IMG/VR virus record: IMGVR_UViG_3300032213_001731
Coordinates: 1 to 33,490 of that record
Strand: one strand, 5' to 3'
Origin: a virus
Length of the DNA stretch: 33,490 nucleotides
The position numbers and the translations under genes were made by a program. This document shows, piece by piece, positions 4,851-11,646 of the stretch (the first letter of the stretch is position 1; every line of letters starts with the position of its first letter). The notes beneath the pieces were generated by a model that searched no databases, was not told the DNA's origin, and was given only the letters and a program-made list of their open reading frames with translations.

Positions 4851-6263
4851 TTGTCCCGCTTCACCTCAACCAAGGTAATCAACAGCCGCTGGCGAAACAA
4901 TGATTTCGTCGGCGTAGCTGGTTCTACCCACACCTTCCCAGACCAGTTTCATGATGAGTTCCTGGTGGACTGGGCGTTGCAGATCTCCGACGGTTCAATT
5001 GTCATTACGGAAACCCCGACGACGGGGGTCATCCAGATGTCTAGCCTTACCGTTGGAAATATTACCCTCACTGGAACTGCGACTGGAAACTTTGGTGGAG
5101 GATCAGGGACGTATGTAAGTAAAACTGGCGATACCATGAGTGGCCAGTTGCTTGTCTCATCAGCCACCACCACAACGACTGTTGGCTTTGGCGACATCAT
5201 TTTTGCTAAGAATACCTCGTATGGATCCATTGCAGTAAATGCACCAGGCGACAATCTCCACATTCGATCTAAGAATGCAGTTGAAGTTATAGGTCAAACT
5301 GGAGCAGCCCCAGTAAGTCTACGGGCAAAATCTATTGGAGTAAACTCCAGCACCACATCTCCAACGCTTGTAGACGACGGCATCACGTTTGGTGATGATG
5401 TCAATCTCTACCGAGTGTCTGCTAATGCACTAAAGACTGACGATGCCCTTGAGGTTGTTGGAGCACTCACCAATGGCGGAACCTCAGTCAGTTTATCAAC
5501 GCACACCCATGCTGGTATTGGCGTATCAAGCGTTAGCGGAACTTTGCCAATTACCACAAGCGGAACAACTGCTGTTACTGTTGCAATTAACCAAGGATCA
5601 ACCACGGCAGTCGGAGTGTTGCAACTCACTGATTCAGTTAGCAGCACTAGCACAACAACAGCGGCTACACCGAACAGCGTCAAGACATCGTATGACTTGG
5701 CAAATGCAGCACTTGCAACTTCTGCGTTTGCCCAATACAATCAAGGTTCTGGAAATTCAGCGATCGTTTCTAACGCTCCTTGGTATATCTTTTTAAACAG
5801 TCACGCTTTTGCTCTTGGTACTGCTTACTTCAATCGAATTGTTCCATATAAAAACATTACGCTCTCTAATATCTCATTTGCTTCAGCAGGGGTGACATCA
5901 TCTGGATTAACCCTGTGCAGATTTGGAATTTACACTCGTAGCGGAACAACAATGACGCTTGTAGCGCGTACTGCCTCAGACACAACCATCGGAGCTACTG
6001 CAAATACAAAATACACACGAGCATTAGATACAACTGGCGGTTATCCAGCAACCTACTCAATGACGGCAGGGAGTGAATACTTCCTCGCTGTTCTTTCAAC
6101 AGGAAGCACTAACTGGAATGCTGTTGCAGTTGGAACTATGACTAACAACCCAACAGGTATTAGCGGTTCGGTAATGTATTTTAAATCAAGTCAAACTGAC
6201 CTCACTGCAACGGTAACAACAGTCAGCACAAACAACAACTATCACTATGCTGAGGTGTCCTAA
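4851..6263 (+). CDS. Tail-fibre / receptor-binding-like protein, 470 aa
   Basis: The sequence has the Ser/Thr/Gly-rich, beta-repetitive texture of phage fibres. The motif YVSKTGDTMSGQLLV (residues 88-102) contains the DTMSG element common in tail-fibre proteins. The N-terminal 60 residues (DQFHDEFLVDWALQISDG) may attach to the particle. The last 150 residues (from about 320) look like a separate compact beta domain that could bind the receptor or carry the trimer tip. The only start near the previous stop is TTG at 4851. It lies before the lysis genes rather than beside the tail genes, as in several phages with a fibre next to lysis. Confidence 0.65.
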   Translation: MSRFTSTKVINSRWRNNDFVGVAGSTHTFPDQFHDEFLVDWALQISDGSIVITETPTTGVIQMSSLTVGNITLTGTATGNFGGGSGTYVSKTGDTMSGQLLVSSATTTTTVGFGDIIFAKNTSYGSIAVNAPGDNLHIRSKNAVEVIGQTGAAPVSLRAKSIGVNSSTTSPTLVDDGITFGDDVNLYRVSANALKTDDALEVVGALTNGGTSVSLSTHTHAGIGVSSVSGTLPITTSGTTAVTVAINQGSTTAVGVLQLTDSVSSTSTTTAATPNSVKTSYDLANAALATSAFAQYNQGSGNSAIVSNAPWYIFLNSHAFALGTAYFNRIVPYKNITLSNISFASAGVTSSGLTLCRFGIYTRSGTTMTLVARTASDTTIGATANTKYTRALDTTGGYPATYSMTAGSEYFLAVLSTGSTNWNAVAVGTMTNNPTGISGSVMYFKSSQTDLTATVTTVSTNNNYHYAEVS

Positions 6264-6403
6264 TGCCAGTAATTACTGAACCAGCCGTCTACGATCCCGA
6301 AACTGGTTTTTTGGTTGAGATTGTTCGAGATGCCGAGACTGGCGAGATCATCGGCAAGAACGAGCGATACCCAGATCCAGTAGTAGAGGATACGCCTGAG
6401 TGA
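6263..6403 (+). CDS. Very small acidic protein, 46 aa
   Basis: The frame begins MPVITEPAVYDPETGF and ends DPVVEDTPE. It is acidic, with DPETG/DAETG turns. Its ATG overlaps the fibre stop (TAATG) and its TGA overlaps the next gene's GTG (GTGA), so it is embedded in a coupled series. Its position just after a fibre gene suggests a fibre-associated or assembly-related peptide, but no family is recognised. Confidence 0.6.
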   Translation: MPVITEPAVYDPETGFLVEIVRDAETGEIIGKNERYPDPVVEDTPE

Positions 6404-6888
6404 CTGACCTTGCGCCAGTCCTAACGGGCTGCCATGTCTGTCGAAGTCCTCTTGTTGAGGCAATCAACAAGAAGATGCGCGACGGAATGTCAGATGTGCA
6501 GCTTTCCAAATGGCTCGCAGACGCTGGACACTACATTTCCCGCATCACTCTTGGCAAGCATAAGCGTGACCATCTCACCGAAGACCACGAACACAAGCGC
6601 ATTTCCGCAGTAAAGCACCTACAGAAGCAGAAGAAAACCATTAAAGCAACGGGCGATCTGGCAATGCTGGTGCGAGACTACGTACATAGTGCGGTACAAG
6701 AGGGCGATTTGACGCCAACGCTGGCAGAAGGCCTTCGCGCACAGGAAATGATTGACCGACGCCAAGAAAAGGGCGCTGATCGAGAGGTTGCTCTGCAACT
6801 TGCGGGCATCTTGGGCGGCGGAGCCACGTATCAGATCATTGAGGCAACAGAAATCAAACCATTAGGGGTCGGAGACTCGGAGTCATGA
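6400..6888 (+). CDS. Zinc-finger/HTH DNA-binding protein, possible small terminase subunit
   Basis: The N-terminus holds CHVC (Cys 11, 14) and HKRDH (His 54, 58), framing a helix-turn-helix-like stretch (VQLSKWLADAGHYISRITL). This CxxC...HxxxH arrangement with an HTH is familiar from phage DNA-binding proteins and some small terminase-like proteins. The rest (162 aa in all) is charged and helical, as in oligomerising small terminases. Start is GTG at 6400, overlapping the previous stop, with GAGG upstream. It lies about 3.3 kb before the large terminase gene, not adjacent, so a transcriptional regulator is the main alternative. Confidence 0.5.
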   Translation: MTDLAPVLTGCHVCRSPLVEAINKKMRDGMSDVQLSKWLADAGHYISRITLGKHKRDHLTEDHEHKRISAVKHLQKQKKTIKATGDLAMLVRDYVHSAVQEGDLTPTLAEGLRAQEMIDRRQEKGADREVALQLAGILGGGATYQIIEATEIKPLGVGDSES

Positions 6889-7653
6889 TTGCGATTCGCA
6901 GCCATTCTAAGCGCAATTGTACTAGCAAGCCTTGTAATTCCAACCATTGCTCGTGCAAACCAGCAGGAAGTCTGGTGCGGGGACTGGAATCCCTATACAC
7001 AGGAGTTTCAAACTTGGGGACCGCTCTGGTGGGAAGATCAGCCATGGGAAAATCTGTGGTACGAACTATGCCTACCAAATCGACCGTGGGATCCGATTCC
7101 TTGGGGACCGAATCCAACGCCGAGCGCGAGTGTGGAGCCTAGCCTTGAGCCGACACCAGAGCCTACACCCAGCCAGACGCCTGAGCCGACGCCAGAGTTT
7201 ACACCAGAGCCGACTCCGACTCCGACTGAAGAACCGACGCAAAGCCCAGTACCAACTCCGACTGAAACTCCGCAGCCTACGCCAACAGTAGCTCCAAGTG
7301 AGCGACCATCATCAACTCCAACGCGAACTCCAGATCCTAGTCCAGAACAAAGCGGAACGCCGACTCCAAGCGAGACGCCAAGCGAAAGCGTCACTCCGAG
7401 TCCTGAACCAGTTTCAGTCCCTAGCGTGGATTCTGATGGGCCAGCGGGTGCAGTAGTAGAGGCTGTTAGCGAAGCGGTCGCAGCAATTTCAGAAAGCATT
7501 GGGGAAGCAGTTACTGCGGTAACCACCCTAGGAAAAGATCTCTCGGTCGAGGAGAAGAAGCAGGCTCAACCAGTCGCGGTGGCAATCATCGTGAGCCAGG
7601 TAGCCCAAGCAGCAGCGGCGGCATCCTTGATTAGCGGGAGGAACAAGAAGTGA
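6889..7653 (+). CDS. Secreted Trp-rich protein on a Pro/Thr/Glu stalk with C-terminal membrane segment
   Basis: A clear signal peptide (residues 1-24, likely cut after ARA) leads into a domain with nine Trp between 29 and 72 and two Cys (30, 61). Then come about 100 residues of degenerate PxPTP/EPTP repeats (77-175), a helical segment, and a hydrophobic stretch (VAVAIIVSQVAQAAAAASL, about 229-247) before a basic end (GRNKK). It would be exported and anchored, with the Trp domain held outside by the stalk. It overlaps no upstream gene; TTG at 6889 has GGAG at spacing 6. Neighbouring lysis genes suggest a cell-wall-directed or spanin-like role (inference). Confidence 0.7.
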   Translation: MRFAAILSAIVLASLVIPTIARANQQEVWCGDWNPYTQEFQTWGPLWWEDQPWENLWYELCLPNRPWDPIPWGPNPTPSASVEPSLEPTPEPTPSQTPEPTPEFTPEPTPTPTEEPTQSPVPTPTETPQPTPTVAPSERPSSTPTRTPDPSPEQSGTPTPSETPSESVTPSPEPVSVPSVDSDGPAGAVVEAVSEAVAAISESIGEAVTAVTTLGKDLSVEEKKQAQPVAVAIIVSQVAQAAAAASLISGRNKK

Positions 7654-7820
7654 TTTCACGCATCATTAACGATCTTGTAGGCGGATCATGGACGATCCTT
7701 GGTTTGCTCTTTGCAGTCGTTGTACTGCCAGATGGGGCAACCAAAGACACAATGTCAGCAATCTTTACTGGATTGACACTAGTATGGTTCATTACTGGAC
7801 CACTAAGATGGAAGGATTAA
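7650..7820 (+). CDS. Two-TM small membrane protein, holin candidate, 56 aa
   Basis: The frame begins MISRIINDLVGG and has two hydrophobic segments (SWTILGLLFAVVVLP, about 13-27; MSAIFTGLTLVWFITG, about 35-50) joined by a short polar loop with Asp and Lys. The end is basic (RWKD). This is the build of small class II holins. GTG at 7650 overlaps the previous stop and has GGGAGG eight bases upstream. It lies directly before the peptidase-holin gene. A holin function is likely from context; no sequence family is certain. Confidence 0.6.
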   Translation: MISRIINDLVGGSWTILGLLFAVVVLPDGATKDTMSAIFTGLTLVWFITGPLRWKD

Positions 7821-7823
7821 CAA

Positions 7824-8888
7824 ATGAAGCTTAAGGTTTTTAGCCAACTACCATACGCTGAAAAGGGTGGTCGCATTGACGATTGCGGTCCATCCGCACT
7901 TGCCGCTGCAATTTATCATTCATCTGGTGGTGCTGAGAATCCTAAAGTTGATGGAACGATTGCTGCGGCAGCCAAGGCTGGTCGAGTAGACAAAGAAGGT
8001 TCCAGCGAGGGGACAACCTTTGAGCAGATCGTTAAGGCTGCAAAGTTCCTTGGCGCAACACTGACCATTGCTCCAACGTGGGCAAAGGCTGTTGCGGAGA
8101 TGAAGAACGGCAAGGCTGTCTGCGTTGCTTTCCGTGCCGCTATCGCTACGCCACCAAACGCAATCAGCGCGTGGCAACGCGGCTCAATGAAGCGGCACCC
8201 TGGACACACCTACGCGCACTACGCCACGCTCGCCATCGTTGATGGTCAGTTTGTCTTTGCCGATCCGACGATGAGCGGCAAGGGTGCCGAAGAGTTCGGT
8301 GTGGTGATCACTGAGGCTGAAGCAAAGATGCTTGCTCACTGGGGCATCGCTGAGGTCAATGCCAAACGCAAGACGCCAATGGCATGGATCTGCACAACCA
8401 AAACAAAGGCGGTGGCACCAACTGGCCCAGAAGAGACTGATGAGCCTGCCACAATCGTCGTAGAGGCACCAAGGAAGCCCGTAGAGGCTCCAAAAGTAGA
8501 ATCTGGTACTAAGACACCATCCGAGTTGGATAGTGCAATGAAAGCCCTAGAAAAGGTCGACTGGGCATCAATCGGAGCGAAGGGTCTAGCTCTGGCAGGA
8601 GATGCGGCTGAGGCCGCAAAAAAGGAGAAGACCATTATGGGGAAGATTGGCGCATGGCTAAAGTACATCGCAGACAACAGCAAGATTGACGAGATGCTGC
8701 TAGATGCAGTACGAACGTTCCTTACCGTATCAATCTCGGTCGCACTCGGTTTGGGCATTCCGCTTCTGGATATCAGCGGGGGAGACTTCCGTACTATCCT
8801 AAGCGCAGGTCTGGCATCGGCACTCCAGATCCTTGTCAAGGCTCTTGATCCTAACTCAACGGAATACGGAATTCAGAAGAAGAAGTAA
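7824..8888 (+). CDS. C39-like cysteine peptidase fused to a holin-like membrane domain, probable endolysin
   Basis: The N-terminal 190 residues look like a papain-like peptidase of the C39 type: DCGPSALAAAI with Cys21, then HYATLAIVDG with His132, and DP with Asp147 as third catalytic residue. A Pro/Glu/Thr-rich linker (about 200-235) follows. The C-terminal part (290-345) has LLDAVRTFLTVSISVALGLG and ILSAGLASALQILVKAL, two hydrophobic segments resembling phage r1t-type holins. The start is ATG at 7824, three bases after the holin candidate. The peptidase would cleave peptide bonds in peptidoglycan. Peptidase assignment is firm; the holin-like call is good but not proven. Confidence 0.7.
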   Translation: MKLKVFSQLPYAEKGGRIDDCGPSALAAAIYHSSGGAENPKVDGTIAAAAKAGRVDKEGSSEGTTFEQIVKAAKFLGATLTIAPTWAKAVAEMKNGKAVCVAFRAAIATPPNAISAWQRGSMKRHPGHTYAHYATLAIVDGQFVFADPTMSGKGAEEFGVVITEAEAKMLAHWGIAEVNAKRKTPMAWICTTKTKAVAPTGPEETDEPATIVVEAPRKPVEAPKVESGTKTPSELDSAMKALEKVDWASIGAKGLALAGDAAEAAKKEKTIMGKIGAWLKYIADNSKIDEMLLDAVRTFLTVSISVALGLGIPLLDISGGDFRTILSAGLASALQILVKALDPNSTEYGIQKKK

Positions 8889-9406
8889 TGTCCAACAAGT
8901 GGGTCTATGTCGGCGGGACATTTGACCTCTTCCACGCAGGACATATCAACTTCCTCAACCTTTGTGCCGAATACGGCAAGGTGGTTGTTGCACTAAACAC
9001 GGATGAGTTTGCTGCTCGGTATAAGCGGCGACCAATCCTCTCCCTCACCGAGCGATACGACGCAGTTGAGGCATGCAGGTTCGTAGACAAGGTAGTAGTC
9101 AACATCGGAAACGAAGACAGTTGGCTTACCATCAACACAATGCCAATCGACTGCGAGGTCAAGTACATCGCCCATGGTGATGACTGGACTGGAGAAGCTC
9201 TCCTCAAGCAGTTGAACATCAGCCAACCATGGCTAGATAACAAGGGCATTGAGATGCTGTACATCCCGTACACCGCTGGTATCTCAACAAGCGACATTAT
9301 AGGGAGAATCAATGGCGAGCATCACCGTCGTGGTAACTGCTCATGCGGACTCGGAGAACCTTGTTCGTACCCTGGAATCCGTGGGCCAGCAGACGCTGAA
9401 GCCTGA
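8888..9406 (+). CDS. Cytidylyltransferase-family nucleotidyltransferase (TagD/RfaE-like)
   Basis: The N-terminus VGGTFDLFHAGH has the HxGH motif (His 16, 19) and the late motif GISTSDII (131-138) matches the ISTTxII signature of glycerol-3-phosphate and related cytidylyltransferases. The enzyme would join a sugar- or polyol-phosphate to CMP, making an activated donor. About 140 residues carry the domain. The last 31 residues (INGEHHRRGNCSCGLGEPC...) lie in the 95-nt overlap with the next gene and have no counterpart in the usual fold. It is followed immediately by a glycosyltransferase, so the two probably act in one pathway. The exact substrate cannot be read from sequence. Confidence 0.8.
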   Translation: MSNKWVYVGGTFDLFHAGHINFLNLCAEYGKVVVALNTDEFAARYKRRPILSLTERYDAVEACRFVDKVVVNIGNEDSWLTINTMPIDCEVKYIAHGDDWTGEALLKQLNISQPWLDNKGIEMLYIPYTAGISTSDIIGRINGEHHRRGNCSCGLGEPCSYPGIRGPADAEA

Positions 9407-9851
9407 TGAGATCTTTGTTCTCTGCTCTGAGATCGATCTTGAGGGTATCTGGCAGCAGTTCCCGTGGGTCAGGTTCTACAAAGAGCCAAACCTCAACGAC
9501 TGGGGTCACGACAAGAGGGCCAAGGGGCTTGACCTGGCGACATCTGAATACACCGCGTGGTTCAACCACGACGACTCCTACGACCAGACCTTCATCCAAG
9601 AAATGATGGAATCTGCATCAGGCGGCGCAGATGTGCTATACTGCGGCTGGAGCAAGAACCACACTCCATCCTTTGCCCCTGGGCAATCCACCTCTGGCAA
9701 CTACATTGCCAAGACTAGCTACGCTCGCAAGGCTGGCTACACCGACCGCCACTACGAAGCGGACGGCACCTTCATCAATCGACTGGCCGCACTTGGCGGC
9801 AAGATTGAGTTCCTACCCAAAGTCCTATATTTCCACAATGAGGTGAAGTAA
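9312..9851 (+). CDS. Glycosyltransferase family 2-like, GT-A fold
   Basis: The N-terminus ITVVVTAHADSENLVRTLESV followed by QTLKPDEIFVLC is the opening of GT2-family enzymes. FNHDDSYD (about 84-91) gives the DxD-type metal/nucleotide site. The C-terminal ARKAGYTDRHYEADGTFINRLA matches the acceptor-side conserved segment. It is short (179 aa) but contains the core. ATG at 9312 has GGGAG five bases upstream and overlaps the cytidylyltransferase by 95 nt. It would transfer a sugar from a nucleotide donor; the acceptor (virion or host glycan) is unknown. Confidence 0.75.
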   Translation: MASITVVVTAHADSENLVRTLESVGQQTLKPDEIFVLCSEIDLEGIWQQFPWVRFYKEPNLNDWGHDKRAKGLDLATSEYTAWFNHDDSYDQTFIQEMMESASGGADVLYCGWSKNHTPSFAPGQSTSGNYIAKTSYARKAGYTDRHYEADGTFINRLAALGGKIEFLPKVLYFHNEVK

Positions 9852-10150
9852 TGCCCAAGAGTGCTGCATGGCAACGCAAAGAAGGCAAGAATCCTCAGGG
9901 CGGCTTGAATGCCAAGGGTCGTGCGTCCTACAAGGCGCAGACTGGCGGCACGCTGAAGGCTCCTGTCAAGAACGGAGACAATCCGCGACGAGCCTCTTTC
10001 CTCGCCCGTATGGGCGGTATGCCTGGTCCAGAGCGTGACGAGAAGGGTCAACCGACACGCTTGCTCCTTAGCCTTAAGGCTTGGGGCGCCAGCAGCAAGG
10101 CGGATGCCCGTGCAAAGGCAGCCGCGATCAGCAAGCGCAACAAGGCTTGA
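9851..10150 (+). CDS. Small basic phage protein of a family often found in phage genomes
   Basis: Residues KSAAWQRKEGKNPQGGLNAK, then GRASYKAQTGGTLKAP, RRASFLARMGGM and KGQPTRLLLSLKAWG match a pattern seen in many phage small proteins (a DUF, I recall DUF6321; unverified). It is basic, 99 aa, soluble. It overlaps the GT2 stop by one base and precedes the terminase, with which its stop overlaps. Function of the family is unknown. Confidence 0.65.
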   Translation: MPKSAAWQRKEGKNPQGGLNAKGRASYKAQTGGTLKAPVKNGDNPRRASFLARMGGMPGPERDEKGQPTRLLLSLKAWGASSKADARAKAAAISKRNKA

Positions 10151-11646
10151 AGCAACTAGCCAATGAAGTTGCGGTCGATCTGGCTCGTGGTCGCTCTGAC
10201 ATCGAGTTCTTTGCTCGCAGGTGGCTTGGCATCCAGGGCAATCCTGGACAGGTTGCATGGTGGAAGTCCTGCTCCGAGCGCGATGAGTCTGGGTACCGAC
10301 CGAAATACATCACAACCGTCGTATCCGCTGGCAACCGTGCGGGTAAAACGATGGCAATGGCGGTGGTCTGTTTCCACCACGCCTTGTACAAACTGGGACT
10401 TCCAAACCCGAAATATGGTGATTCCAAGTCCCACCTTGAATGGCTAGATTCTCCCTATGAATGGTTCCACATTGGTATTCAGCAGGAGACCGCAGAGCTA
10501 GTCTTCCGAGAGATTGAGACCATCCTCACTGGCCAGCACCCAGCTCAAAAGGGTCGTGGTTGCCCAATGGTCAGGGAACTTGGTAAGATCGTAGAGACAA
10601 CCAAGAAGTATCGCGGTGAGTATCCGTGGATCAAGTTCAACCCGATTGTCGGTGGGGCAAGCATCCACTTCCGAACTACGCAGGATCGAGCAAAGGCTCT
10701 CCTTGGTAAGGACATGAACGGCATCTCGTTTGACGAAGCGGCGTTTGAGCCGCACTTGCTGATGATCTACCAAGAGGTGCTGAACCTACGACGACTCTCC
10801 ACTGGCGGACCACTCCACTTCATTGGAACGCCAACCGAAGGATTCAACGAATACGCAGATCTCTGGGAGAAGGGTAATCCTGAGAACCCAGAGCGCGACT
10901 CCAAGTTCATCTCGTTCCGATTGTCCACACGGGACAACATCGGCTACGGATTGACCCAAGAAAACTTTGATGATGTTGTTCGCCAGCAGGCTGAGTACCT
11001 CATCCCACAGAACATTGACGGATTCTTCATTGAGGCACGAGACGCATTTTTCTGGTCTCAGTCCATTCAAGCAGTATTCAAATCAGGAGTCGAAGAGTTA
11101 GGCCCGACACGTCACCATAAGTATGTCCAGGGTGTAGACCCAGGGATTTCACATGACGCAACGTGGGCGATTACACTCGACATTACTGACAGAAAACTCC
11201 TTCGCGGCACGCGGATTAGAAAGCGTGGCGGCAAGCAGAGCATCTCTGCCGTCGTGAACATGGTCCGCGAAGGACATCTCCTCTACCAACAGGACGGTGC
11301 GTATTGCACCACCATCGTCGATTCCACAGGACTCGGTGGACGACTATTTCAACAGGAGTTCAGCATCATCCGCCCGCTCCGAGGATTTGACTTCGGTGGC
11401 ACCAAGGCGAAAAAGGTAGAACTCCTCAATGACTTGAAGGCGGTCCTAGACAAAGGACAAATCGAACTGCCAACTGGCGGTGCGTGGGATGAGATGCGAA
11501 GGCAACTCCTCACCTACAAATTGGATGATAAGAAGCTGGAGCAAGATGCGGTAATGGCACTGGCCATTGCTGTGCGACACGCTTTGCGAAACCCAGAGAA
11601 GCCCGTGAACGATCCAGTGTTCACATATTTTGGAGTGAGTGACTGA
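10147..11646 (+). CDS. terL: Terminase large subunit
   Basis: This ATP-driven motor packages DNA into the prohead and cuts it. Walker A is GNRAGKT (62-68), Walker B ISFDEA (193-198). The C-terminal RNase H-like nuclease has Asp331 (GVDPG), Asp392 (VDSTG) and Asp467 (EQDAVMALA). Length (499 aa) is normal. The frame continues upstream to 10081, but TTG at 10147 overlaps the previous stop as TTGA and the longer start would cover 70 nt of the preceding gene; no strong ribosome binding site decides between them. It stands immediately before the portal. Confidence 0.93.
   Translation: MKQLANEVAVDLARGRSDIEFFARRWLGIQGNPGQVAWWKSCSERDESGYRPKYITTVVSAGNRAGKTMAMAVVCFHHALYKLGLPNPKYGDSKSHLEWLDSPYEWFHIGIQQETAELVFREIETILTGQHPAQKGRGCPMVRELGKIVETTKKYRGEYPWIKFNPIVGGASIHFRTTQDRAKALLGKDMNGISFDEAAFEPHLLMIYQEVLNLRRLSTGGPLHFIGTPTEGFNEYADLWEKGNPENPERDSKFISFRLSTRDNIGYGLTQENFDDVVRQQAEYLIPQNIDGFFIEARDAFFWSQSIQAVFKSGVEELGPTRHHKYVQGVDPGISHDATWAITLDITDRKLLRGTRIRKRGGKQSISAVVNMVREGHLLYQQDGAYCTTIVDSTGLGGRLFQQEFSIIRPLRGFDFGGTKAKKVELLNDLKAVLDKGQIELPTGGAWDEMRRQLLTYKLDDKKLEQDAVMALAIAVRHALRNPEKPVNDPVFTYFGVSD

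Noticed and set aside
7038-7526. 162-codon minus-strand frame, Gly/Val-rich
   Set aside because: It is the complement of the Pro/Thr repeat region of the secreted protein.
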